Positions 17,147 through 25,868 of a stretch of 45,439 nt of DNA are shown here, piece by piece. The stretch is taken from NCBI GenBank assembly GCA_947648765.1, contig CANSOY010000008.1, positions 1-45,439 on the forward strand, written 5' to 3'. A model generated the notes under the pieces. The model saw nothing but the letters and a program-made list of their open reading frames with translations. It searched no databases and was not told the origin of the DNA. The position numbers were made by a program, and so were the translations under genes. Source of the stretch: an uncultured Clostridium sp. (GTDB lineage: Bacteria; Bacillota; Clostridia; TANB77; CAG-508). Each line of letters starts with the position of its first letter. Position 1 is the first letter of the stretch.

Positions 17147-18598
17147 TTATTTTTCTAACATTGTTTTGATTTGTTGTTTTGCATCTGCTACTGATTCTTC
17201 ATTTGGTATCATTGTATATAATAACTGGCTTCCCATTGAATAAGTAGGATTACTCTTACCTGTTCCTGTTAAAGCATTGTTTTTCGTTGTCCAAGAAGGC
17301 ATACCATTTAATTGGTTCTTTACAAATTTGCTAATTTCTTCTTGTTCAATGTTAGTTTGGAAACTTCCTTCTAGTGAACTTAATATATTTGTATATTTTG
17401 TCAAAATAGTATTGCTATTTAATGTTTTCTTAAGAATTGCCTCAATCACATGTTGTTGATTTTTCACCCTCTGATTATCTCCACCAGCAAAGGAATGTCT
17501 TTCTCTACTGAAAGCTAGGGCTTGCTCTCCATTTACATGATTTATACCTTTTTTGAAACTATGTCCCATTGTAGAAAAGTTATATTCAGATTGAACATCT
17601 ACCCCACCCAATACATCTACTAATTTAATAACTGTTGTAAAGTTTACTCGTACATAATAGTTAATATCTGTATCTAATAGGTCTTCTACCGTTTGCACTG
17701 TCTCATTGATTCCATAGATTCCAGAATGTGTTAGTTTATCTTTTTTTCCATAAGTATGCAATGTCACATAATAATCTCTTGGAATCGAGGTTAATAAAAT
17801 TTCATTAGTCTTTGTATTTACAGTTGCAATAATGTTAGCATCACTTCTTGCTACTTTTTTAATACTTCCTGCCGTATCAATTCCACTAATATAGATATTA
17901 AATACTCCATTCTCAATTGTATATTTTGAGGTTTCTTCCTTAACTTCGGCTTTTTCTAATTCATGCTTAGCAGAATATAATATTTTTGTGTTTTCCTTAA
18001 AATCTTCTACCTCTTCTCCCAACATATCATATTGTGCAGAACTAATTAGAATAACTTTTACTTTATCCTTTAGTAAATCATTTGCTAAATCAATTAAGCT
18101 ACTCGTCGTCTTAAATTTACTGCCTGTTTTATTCTCTACCTCTTGTTTTGTATCATCTGGTACTTGAAAGATATGAATATCTTGTCCTTTCACATCTTCT
18201 ATTTTATTAAATTTTCCATTTTTTCTTACTATAAGATAATATTCTTCTATTTGAGAAGTTTCTTGAAATACATTATTTAGAAATTCACCCGTTGCAAATG
18301 TATATCTTGCAACGAAAATATATGCAACAGAAAATACAATTGCAATTATAAGGCATATTATATTTACTTTCATCGTCTTGTGCACTTTTACTATTCCTAA
18401 AGCAAGGGCAAGTGTAAGTGTTACAATTATAGCTGTAAAAATTGAAAAATATAGAGTTGGCAATAAATTCAATTTAACAATCGAAATATAAAATATAACT
18501 GTTATAATGATATATGCTAAAGCCATAATTACCAAAAATATATTTGGCTTTTTTATTTTCTTTTTTGGTTCTTCTTTTAACCTTCTTCCTTCGCTCAT
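17147..18598 (-). CDS. LytR-CpsA-Psr (LCP) family glycopolymer-wall ligase
   Basis: A 483-residue membrane protein that would attach the finished polysaccharide from its lipid carrier to peptidoglycan. Four predicted membrane segments (~20-115), an extracellular accessory region (~120-235), then the LCP domain (~240-400) with the characteristic ISGIDTAG, RSDANIIATVN, LLTSIPRDYYV, GIYGINETVQTVEDLL and GGVDV segments; the conserved Asp and Arg residues of the pyrophosphate-binding pocket are present (RSD, PRD). It is the promoter-distal gene of the polysaccharide operon, a usual place for the ligase. Confidence 0.95.
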   Translation of the reverse strand: MSEGRRLKEEPKKKIKKPNIFLVIMALAYIIITVIFYISIVKLNLLPTLYFSIFTAIIVTLTLALALGIVKVHKTMKVNIICLIIAIVFSVAYIFVARYTFATGEFLNNVFQETSQIEEYYLIVRKNGKFNKIEDVKGQDIHIFQVPDDTKQEVENKTGSKFKTTSSLIDLANDLLKDKVKVILISSAQYDMLGEEVEDFKENTKILYSAKHELEKAEVKEETSKYTIENGVFNIYISGIDTAGSIKKVARSDANIIATVNTKTNEILLTSIPRDYYVTLHTYGKKDKLTHSGIYGINETVQTVEDLLDTDINYYVRVNFTTVIKLVDVLGGVDVQSEYNFSTMGHSFKKGINHVNGEQALAFSRERHSFAGGDNQRVKNQQHVIEAILKKTLNSNTILTKYTNILSSLEGSFQTNIEQEEISKFVKNQLNGMPSWTTKNNALTGTGKSNPTYSMGSQLLYTMIPNEESVADAKQQIKTMLEK

Positions 18599-18663
18599 TT
18601 AATTCCTCCTAACCATTTTTATGTTATATGAGAGACCTCTTTGTAATACATTTTCGCAATAAA

Positions 18664-19920
18664 TTATTCCTCTCCCTCTTCAGTTATTAACTCATTATAT
18701 ATTTTAATAATAGTATTTGCATTATTTTTCTTATTGTGCCTTTTCTGTGCTGTTTCTCTTGCATTTTTTCCATAGTCCATTGCTAATTGCTCGTTCTCAA
18801 AATACTGTGTAACATATTCTGCACATACTTCTGGTTCTGTATAAGAGTATAAAAATCCCTCTGTTTTATGCTTTAGCATGTCCTCTGTTCCACCTGTATT
18901 TGTTGCAATACATGGCATTCCTAATAGCATTGCTTCTCCTAACGAATTAGAACTATTTTCAATTGCTGATGGCAATATGAATATATGTGTTTTTAGTAGC
19001 CTTTCTTTCATTTGATTTGCAGTTAATATTCCTGTATAAATAATATTTTCTTGAATGTGGTACTTTTGAATTAGCTTTTGCAAATATTTGGTATATCCAT
19101 TTTTCCTAATTTTACTATTGGTCATAATATTCTCTCCAGCAATATATAATTTAATGTCTGGATATCTTTTTTTTAATAGATATACTGTTTCAAACAGATA
19201 ATGAACGCCTTTAATAGGATAATGTGATTGACTTGTGAATAACGAATGCTTCTCAATATTGTTAATATTCCATTCTGCATCATAAAATTCTTTTCTTAAT
19301 GTTTCATTAGAAATATAATATTTTAGATTTGGATTAATTGCTTTCGCATTTGCATAGTCCCAAGTTGTTCTGCCTAGAACAGTGTTTACTTTTTGTAATA
19401 TTCTAATTTCATTTTGTCCCCTTTTTGCAAATTTCTTCTTTGCTTGTATCATGTTGTCCTGTCTTACAATGTCTCGAATAGTTATATTCTTTATAATATC
19501 AGCCATTCCAATATTAGCATAATAAACTTTGGCATATTTTGATATTAGTCCTTGAATGGAGACTACACTTTTCACTTCTGGACATACATTTAGAAAAGCA
19601 TAGCCGTGTGCAAATTCTGTTCCATGTATATGTACTAGATCTGGATTAAATTCTTTATTTATTATTTTCCAATAGTGCTCGTTTTTTTTATTATATTTCA
19701 CCGCTGGAGCACCAGGTAGAAGATAATAAACAAATTTATCGTCTTGATATTTTTTTAATTCTTTACCATCATACACCGTTGCAATAGCTAATTCAATATT
19801 ATTTTCTTCCTTTAATGTATCTACTAAACCATTTAGCCATCCTCCAAAAGGTGTTTCGGTCATTCCTAGTTTTTTTGCTGGATATGGGAAAATAGTGTTA
19901 ACTATCCAAAGTATCTTCAT
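18664..19920 (-). CDS. Glycosyltransferase family 4
   Basis: A 418-residue GT-B fold enzyme. The N-terminal Rossmann-like half begins KILWIVNTIFPYP; HIHGTEFAHGYAF (~97) and the donor-binding half with SHYPIKGVHYLFETVYLLK (~232), LYIAGEN (~256), YTGIL (~296) and PSAIENSSNSLGEAMLLGMP (~317-336) carry the E-x7-E region of GT4. The stop overlaps nothing, and the gene starts inside the 3' end of the upstream polymerase gene (23-bp overlap). Cytoplasmic; adds one sugar to the lipid-linked unit. Sugar specificity not deducible. Confidence 0.9.
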   Translation of the reverse strand: MKILWIVNTIFPYPAKKLGMTETPFGGWLNGLVDTLKEENNIELAIATVYDGKELKKYQDDKFVYYLLPGAPAVKYNKKNEHYWKIINKEFNPDLVHIHGTEFAHGYAFLNVCPEVKSVVSIQGLISKYAKVYYANIGMADIIKNITIRDIVRQDNMIQAKKKFAKRGQNEIRILQKVNTVLGRTTWDYANAKAINPNLKYYISNETLRKEFYDAEWNINNIEKHSLFTSQSHYPIKGVHYLFETVYLLKKRYPDIKLYIAGENIMTNSKIRKNGYTKYLQKLIQKYHIQENIIYTGILTANQMKERLLKTHIFILPSAIENSSNSLGEAMLLGMPCIATNTGGTEDMLKHKTEGFLYSYTEPEVCAEYVTQYFENEQLAMDYGKNARETAQKRHNKKNNANTIIKIYNELITEEGEE

Positions 19921-21151
19921 TTACTACCTCCTCTCCTATATTGGAAAATCCCAGTAATAATATCATCCAAAAGGATTGTACTCCTAAAAAGAAGTGTGAA
20001 TTATATGCTAACATAGTAAGAAATAATATACAAATAGTGATTAGATTTTTTTGCTTAAATTGTTTTGCGAATTTCCAATTGTAATAAATAAGACAAAGGC
20101 AAGGGATTATCCCATATATAGCTCCGATAGTGAGTGTTGTATTTGTTAAATCATTTTCATACCACAATATCTCACTAATTTCATTTCCAATAATCGGGCT
20201 TGTCATAAATTCTTTTAGGGTATACTCTATACTACCAAAGCGTGACTTAGAAGAATCGTTTTCTGTCGTAACCTTTCGATATGCACTTGATATTTTATTT
20301 TGTACAGGAGGCATTGATAAAATTAAAATAGCTACTATCACACTTGTTCCAGTTGTTAACAATAACTTCTTTCTATTTTTTTTATTTGCTAAGATACAAT
20401 TAAGTATTATAACTACTCCCACTCCTATTAGCATAAAAATTCCTGTTGTGGATTGAGTAGAGTAGACTGTTAATGCTAGAATAGCAATCTTAACCCATTC
20501 TTTCAGCTTCATTTTATCGCTTGTGAATAATAATAGTATAATTGCTATTATCAAATAAAATTGATAAAAATTAGGTTCTGTAAAAATTCCGAAGTTTCTA
20601 TCATAATCTTCTATTAGCATTGCAAAGCCAAGTCCTAGATTTAGAAACTTATTATTAACTGAGTTTGTAATAACAAAGTTACTCTCCTCTACCTGAGCAA
20701 TTAAATTATGTGAAAATACAAATGGCTTAGCCACATAAGTAACAAGCAGCGATATTATTGATAATATCAACATAATATTGATGTAATATTTTGAGAAAGG
20801 TTTAAAGTCAACTAATACCGTTCCAAATATAATAGCTGCCATTATATAATAGATTATTGAAAAATTATACAGTTGCCAATCACCTTTCATAAGTACTGAA
20901 ATCAAAATAGCAGTAATTATAATGATGATTGGTAGGAAACGCTTTAGTTCTATTTCCTTTTTTCTTATTTTCATTAGATACATGATAAATGCTGGTAGAT
21001 ATAATATCACTAGTATGAAAAATGATTGATGAAATCCCAGTATACACGCTGTTATCAATGTATTTCTACTAAAAATAATTGTAGCTATTATTAAAATAAT
21101 TGTATAAGTCTTTAGTATTATTTTTCTTTTGTTTTTTATCGTATCAAACAT
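19898..21151 (-). CDS. Wzy-like polysaccharide polymerase
   Basis: A 417-residue hydrophobic protein with about 10-11 predicted membrane segments, a long extracellular loop (~280-310, AYRKVTTENDSSKSRFGS) and the O-antigen-ligase/polymerase style segment GIFTEPNFYQFYLI followed by QSTTGIFMLIGVGVV. This NFY...STT-x-GI pattern is common in Wzy/WaaL family proteins. Wzy proteins are poorly conserved, so the call rests on topology, these short motifs and its place between glycosyltransferases. It would join repeat units on the outer face of the membrane. Confidence 0.8.
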   Translation of the reverse strand: MFDTIKNKRKIILKTYTIILIIATIIFSRNTLITACILGFHQSFFILVILYLPAFIMYLMKIRKKEIELKRFLPIIIIITAILISVLMKGDWQLYNFSIIYYIMAAIIFGTVLVDFKPFSKYYINIMLILSIISLLVTYVAKPFVFSHNLIAQVEESNFVITNSVNNKFLNLGLGFAMLIEDYDRNFGIFTEPNFYQFYLIIAIILLLFTSDKMKLKEWVKIAILALTVYSTQSTTGIFMLIGVGVVIILNCILANKKNRKKLLLTTGTSVIVAILILSMPPVQNKISSAYRKVTTENDSSKSRFGSIEYTLKEFMTSPIIGNEISEILWYENDLTNTTLTIGAIYGIIPCLCLIYYNWKFAKQFKQKNLITICILFLTMLAYNSHFFLGVQSFWMILLLGFSNIGEEVVNEDTLDS

Positions 21152-21154
21152 CTT

Positions 21155-22306
21155 TTATTCCTCTATCATTTTTATTATTTTTTGCGTTTGTACTTGATTG
21201 TTCTTATAATTATAAACAAAGTCTTTTGCCTTATTACCTTGCAATTCTAATGCTTTTTTATCCTTTCCTAATACTTCTTTTAGCTTTTCAAAAAATCCAT
21301 CTACATTTTCTTCTTCAAATAAATATACATATTCTTTATATTCATTTGGCATTCCCGGCAAATTAGTAGTTAGGACAGGAGTCCCTGTTGACATATATTC
21401 CATATTTTTCGATGGGAAAGAATATTCAGTGTAATCTTCATTAGTAAATCTTGGATTTATTAGTAGAGTAGATTTTTTTTCTTCTTGAACTACTATTTAA
21501 TTTGAAACTACTACGATAAATTTGATTCTTTAACTTTGAATTGTTTTTATATAATCTTCTAATTCTCCACTTCCATATAAATGCAGTTCTTCATCTCCTT
21601 CCATTTTTTGAAATGCTTTTATTAAAGCCAAAACTCCATATTTTTGATAAAGCCCTCCTGCATAGATGCATACTTTGTTTTCATACTTTTGTGCTGGCTG
21701 TGTCAAGTCCTCTTTTTTATTTACAGTTCCTTCTATTACAACATATTTCTTGTTTTTTCTATTTACTACATTGTTCATTTCTTCTGTTAATAGAATATAT
21801 CCATCATATTTATTTTGCAAATATTCATTTATTTTTCTACTAATACTTCGTTTACCTCCGATGTCTCTTGGCAAATCAGTTACTATTGCGATACATTGAA
21901 AGTGAAATATCTTACTTAGAATAAGTGTAGTTGAAGCTATTGTTGTGTTTAGTATATCACAAATAAAAATTTTCTCTTTTTTATTTCTTAATTCCCCTAA
22001 AACCTTAATAATGGTTCCAAAAAAGGTACATACCTGCCTTAAAATCTTTATGTTAAAGAATGTTATATACTGATATTCTACTCCGTTTTCTACCATCCTT
22101 TTTTCTTTCCAAAATATCTTCTTAGATATTTTTCTAGACATCGGTATTGAAGATATTGTTTTTACTTCTATATTATTCAATATAAAACCTTCACAAATTA
22201 ATCTGTGAAATTTTTGTATTGACTGTAGAGGTTTTTGAAGCGAGTTTTGAATAATCTCCTCCATTTTAGTTTTTGCTACTACTGTTGAGACATATATCAC
22301 TTTCAT
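21155..22306 (-). pseudogene. Glycosyltransferase family 4, interrupted by in-frame stops
   Basis: Would be ~380 residues. The first part (22306 to 21530) runs KVIYVSTVVAKTKMEEI through YAGGLYQKYGVLALIKAFQK and LYGSGELEDYIKTIQS, then stops. The same frame resumes as VVQEEKKSTLLINPRFTNED and MEYMSTGTPVLTTNLPGMPN, the conserved donor-binding end. Two TAA codons (21530-21532 and ~21497) interrupt the frame; AAT-TAA-ATA where the family has N-E-I suggests GAA to TAA. Between the stops the reading is garbled, as if two compensating indels also occurred. It is probably inactive. It overlaps the upstream GT gene by 4 bp (ATGA). Confidence 0.8.
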
Positions 22307-23424
22307 ACTAGATTTTCCTTTTTCAAAATTTGATCAAATATATCTTTATGTTTCTTTGCCATAGCTTCTATTGTGTATTTTTTTATTTTTCTAATGTTGT
22401 TTCCAGCCATTTTTTCTATATCAAACGGATTATCATCTATTATTTTCGTTATTTTTTCAGCCAGCTCTTTTTCATTATCAACTGATACTATGTATCCATT
22501 TTTTTCGTCCTCGATTAACTCTAGACCTGCTACACATTGGTTAGTTGTAATGACTGGTAATCCATATCCCATTGCCTCATTAATCACTAATCCCCATATG
22601 TCTTCTCTGGTTGGTAATACAAATATATCTGCAACTTTATAGTATTTTTCTATTTCTACTTTTCGCTTAAAGTCTAAAAAATGGATATTTTCAGCTTGTA
22701 AACTTGATTTTAAGTTAATATATTCTTCTGTTGCTCTTCCACCAATAATGTAAATTCCAATTTCTTTTTGCATATATTGAGATGATTTTATCAAAACATC
22801 AAAACCTTTTCTGGGTATAAATTGTCCAACAGCAAGAACAATGCTTTTCTCTTCTATTCCTAATTCTTCCTTTAGTTTTTCTTTTTCTGTTGTTGATAAT
22901 TTCTTATCTATAATATCTTTTTCTCTAATGGATGTAAACGGATACTCATATATATCTGACCTTTTTGCTCCATAATACTCTAAATATTCACTCGCTTTAT
23001 TTCCTGAGCTAATCCATTTTGTGGCACTACTAATAAAATGTTTCTTTATCTTATATTTTATCTTACTATCATTTTTTATGATTCCCCCATCACAATTCAA
23101 AATAAAATTCACTTTGTGATTCTTTAGATATTGTATTGCATACATTCCTGTTGGTGTACTATATCCTCCAATGACAATTATATCATACTTTTTCTTTTTC
23201 AAATATTTTAATATTTCTGGGCAAAATGCCGTTTCGTTTCCTACTTTTATTCCTTTTAGATATTTCATTTCAAATGTTATTTCTCTATTGCTTAGCCACT
23301 CATTGTTTCTATCTTTCGCATCATTTCGTTCAAATAATACTGTCAGTTCACAATATTTACTTAGTTCATTGAAAAACTCTATCCTATATGGTGATGGTAT
23401 ATTTGCAGTAAACAAAACTTTCAT
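22303..23424 (-). CDS. Glycosyltransferase family 4
   Basis: A 373-residue intact GT-B enzyme. N-terminal KVLFTANIPSPYRIEFFNEL; donor domain with VLAVGQFIPRKGFDVLIKSS (~193-212), YIIGGRATEEYINL (~224) and DIFVLPTREDIWGLVINEAM (~264-283), containing the E-x7-E pair (E273, E281 approx.). Family members with this N-terminus transfer sugars in capsule loci. Overlaps the downstream GT pseudogene by 4 bp. Start ATG at 23424. Confidence 0.9.
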   Translation of the reverse strand: MKVLFTANIPSPYRIEFFNELSKYCELTVLFERNDAKDRNNEWLSNREITFEMKYLKGIKVGNETAFCPEILKYLKKKKYDIIVIGGYSTPTGMYAIQYLKNHKVNFILNCDGGIIKNDSKIKYKIKKHFISSATKWISSGNKASEYLEYYGAKRSDIYEYPFTSIREKDIIDKKLSTTEKEKLKEELGIEEKSIVLAVGQFIPRKGFDVLIKSSQYMQKEIGIYIIGGRATEEYINLKSSLQAENIHFLDFKRKVEIEKYYKVADIFVLPTREDIWGLVINEAMGYGLPVITTNQCVAGLELIEDEKNGYIVSVDNEKELAEKITKIIDDNPFDIEKMAGNNIRKIKKYTIEAMAKKHKDIFDQILKKENLV

Positions 23425-23458
23425 TGGTCTCTCCTTCTGGTTTTAGAATGATTTCATA

Positions 23459-24614
23459 TTACATCTTATCTTCATATAATTGAATGTATCCTTTTGTCAT
23501 GTTTTCTACACTGTATTTTTCAATTAACTTCCTATCTATCTTCTGTACGTCTTTTAGATAATCAATTATATGTTTAATGTTTATTTCTAAACTGGTATCG
23601 ACATCTAAAAGTAGTCCTTTATTTTCTACCTTTATTAACTCTTTGACAGCGCTATTGTTATAAGCTATCACTGGTGTTCCACAAGCCATTGACTCTATTG
23701 TTACTAAAGAAAAAGATTCTTCTTTTGATGGATTGAATAGAACCTCTGATATCGTGTACCAGTTTGCTAGTTCTTCTATATTTTCTGTTCTTTCAATTCC
23801 AATTATATTATTGGGCAACCCTTTCTTTTGCTCTTTTTTTAAGCCTACTATCACAATAATATAATCATCAGAAAGATATTTGGCAAGTTCTATAAAATCA
23901 TTTAAGCCTTTGCGATTGTCCCAATTTGTTGCAACTCCTAAGATAATTTTTTTACTTTTTTGAATATTATATTTTTCTTTTACATCAATTGTTTTTGTGG
24001 GTTGAAATATTCCTAGGTCAATTCCATTAGAAACAACTTTTACAGGATATTTGTTTAAGAATGAGTGCTTTACTAGGTCAGATAACCAATTCTTTCTTAA
24101 TCTGATATTCCTTTTTTGAATTGTCAAAAAAGTATGATTTGGGATAGACTCCTTTTTGTGGACAATTGCCACATTGCTCTTTCCAGTTGTTACACTTTTG
24201 AAAAGTGAAATGTGCACAATGTCCTGTAAAAGTCCAACAATCATGTAATGTCCATATAATTTCTTTATTACACCTTTTTAAGTAGCTAAACAGATTTTTA
24301 ATGTTTAGGTAATATCCATGAATATTATGTAGTTGAATAACATCTGGATTAATATCTTCGATTTGTTTTATTAGTCTTTTAGTAGATTGTTTGCAAGCAT
24401 ATCCGTGCTTTCCAAAAATTCTTGTCAAAAAAACACTTGATAATATTTGAAATTTATTTGTAATTTTGTGGCAATTATTATTCGTTGGTTCTCCTCTTCC
24501 ATAAAAGTTATACACTTCCCAACCATCTTTTTCGGCTTCTTTTTGGATTTGGTTCATAATCCTTCCTGTACTTCCATTGCACACAGTGTTAATTTGAACT
24601 ATTTTTTTTTTCAT
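23459..24614 (-). pseudogene. Glycosyltransferase family 4, internal deletion with frameshift
   Basis: The 5' part from ATG 24614 (KKKIVQINTVCNGSTGRIMN, IQLHNIHGYYLNI, WTLHDCWTFTGHC, GNCPQKGVYPKSYFFDNSKKEYQIKKE) ends at a TGA near 24078. The 3' part continues in another frame from NWLSDLVKHSFLNKYPVKVV through NPSKEESFSLVTIESMACGT to 23459. Related enzymes have about 14 more residues (a KxLF...TIVTPSxW-like segment) between these parts, so a deletion of 3n+2 bases is likely, perhaps between the AATTG repeats still visible at the joint. Clean loss of function is expected. The start is directly behind the capG stop (TAG-ATG separation 0-1 bp). Confidence 0.8.
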
Positions 24615-25850
24615 CTACTTCCCCCAAACTGTCCTATTTACAATATCTGTATAACTTTGTATTAGTTTTACTACTTTTACAGATACATTTGTATCTGCAT
24701 AATCTTCTGCCATAACAACTTCTTCTTGGTTGTCTCTCATAGACACTGCTAATTCTAATGCCTGTTCTACTGTCCTGTCTGTAATTCCTCCATGGTAATG
24801 CTGGTAAGGGCGCCTGTTATATGGTGCATATGGCTGTATACATGAGGAGCGATTACCTGATGAAACTCGTCAATATATTCCCTGTTTTCATGTAATTCCT
24901 CCAATTACCACACTTCCTTTATCTAATACTTCTGGTCGCTCTGTAGATGTACGGATTAAAACTCCTGCAAATCCTAGCATTGCACTTTCTTCTGATAGAG
25001 TTCCGCTATCAGAAAGAACACAATAAGCATTTTTTTGCAATTTATTATAGTCCATGAAGCCAAAAGGCTTTAAATTTTGTACTAATGGATGGAATTTGAA
25101 ATTTCTCTTTTCAATGAATTTCTGACTTCTTGGATGAGTTGAATAAATAACTGGCATTTGGTATTTTTCTGCAATATCATTGACTGCATTCATAAGAGAC
25201 ATGAAATTTTCCTCGTTATCTATATTTTCTTCCCTATGTGCTGATAATAAAATATATTTATTTTTCTCTAGGTTTAATCTATCTAGCACATCACTTTTCT
25301 CGATTTGTTCAATATGGTCTCTTAAGACCTCCCTCATTGGAGAACCTGTAACAAAAATAGTTTTTCCGTCAATTCCTTCCGATAATAAATATCTTCGTGA
25401 ATGTTCTGTATATGGAAGGTTTATATCTGAGATATGATCTACTATTTTTCGATTAATCATTTCAGATACATTCCAGTCCCAACATCTATTTCCTGCTTCC
25501 ATATGAAAAATTGGGATTTTTAATCTCTTTGCTGAAATCGCAGATAAGGCAGAATTGGTATCTCCCAAAAGCAATACTGCATCCGGCTTTTCTTGTAGCA
25601 TTACTTCATACGATTTAGCAATAATATTTCCCATTGTTTCGCCTAAATCTTTTCCAACACTTTCCAGGTAATGGTCTGGCGCTCTCAAACCTAAGTCTTC
25701 AAAAAAGACTTGGTTCAAAGTATAATCATAATTTTGTCCTGTGTGAACTAGAATATGATTAAAATACTTATCTGCGCATTTTATAACTGCTGAAAGTCTG
25801 ATAATTTCTGGTCTCGTTCCTATAATTGTCATTAATTTTAATTTCTCCAT
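24615..25850 (-). pseudogene. capG: UDP-N-acetylglucosamine 2-epimerase type enzyme (CapG/WbjD-like), disrupted by a 111-bp insertion
   Basis: The last enzyme of UDP-L-FucNAc synthesis (C2 epimerisation). Residues 1-320 are typical: MTIIGTRPEIIRLSAVIK, HTGQNYDYTLNQVFFEDL, LLGDTNSALSA, FHMEAGNRCWDWNVSEMINR, LSAHREEN, STHPRS, VLSDSGTLSEES, RTSTERPEVLDKGSVVIGG. After GGIT an in-frame TGA (24888-24890) stops it. The missing C-terminus (DRTVEQALELAVSM..., ..VKVVKLIQSYTDIVNRTVW, GK stop) is present in the same frame beyond the second copy of a 12-bp repeat. Deleting 111 bp restores 374 residues, matching the length I recall for staphylococcal CapG. CapE and CapF are encoded upstream in the same operon. 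Confidence 0.88.
24780..24902. repeat. 12-bp direct repeats flanking a 99-bp insert in capG
   Basis: TGTAATTCCTCC occurs at 24780-24791 and again at 24891-24902. The 99 bp between them is about 42% GC, above the surroundings, and is foreign to the epimerase reading. No terminal inverted repeats and no recognisable transposase piece, so the source is unknown. The pattern fits a target-site duplication or a repeat-mediated insertion. Confidence 0.85.
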
Positions 25851-25868
25851 ATTTTTTATTCCTCACTT

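Noticed and set aside
24792-24890. Insert in capG as a known insertion sequence or MITE
   Set aside because: No terminal inverted repeats or transposase residues could be found in the 99 bp, so only an insertion of unknown origin is claimed.
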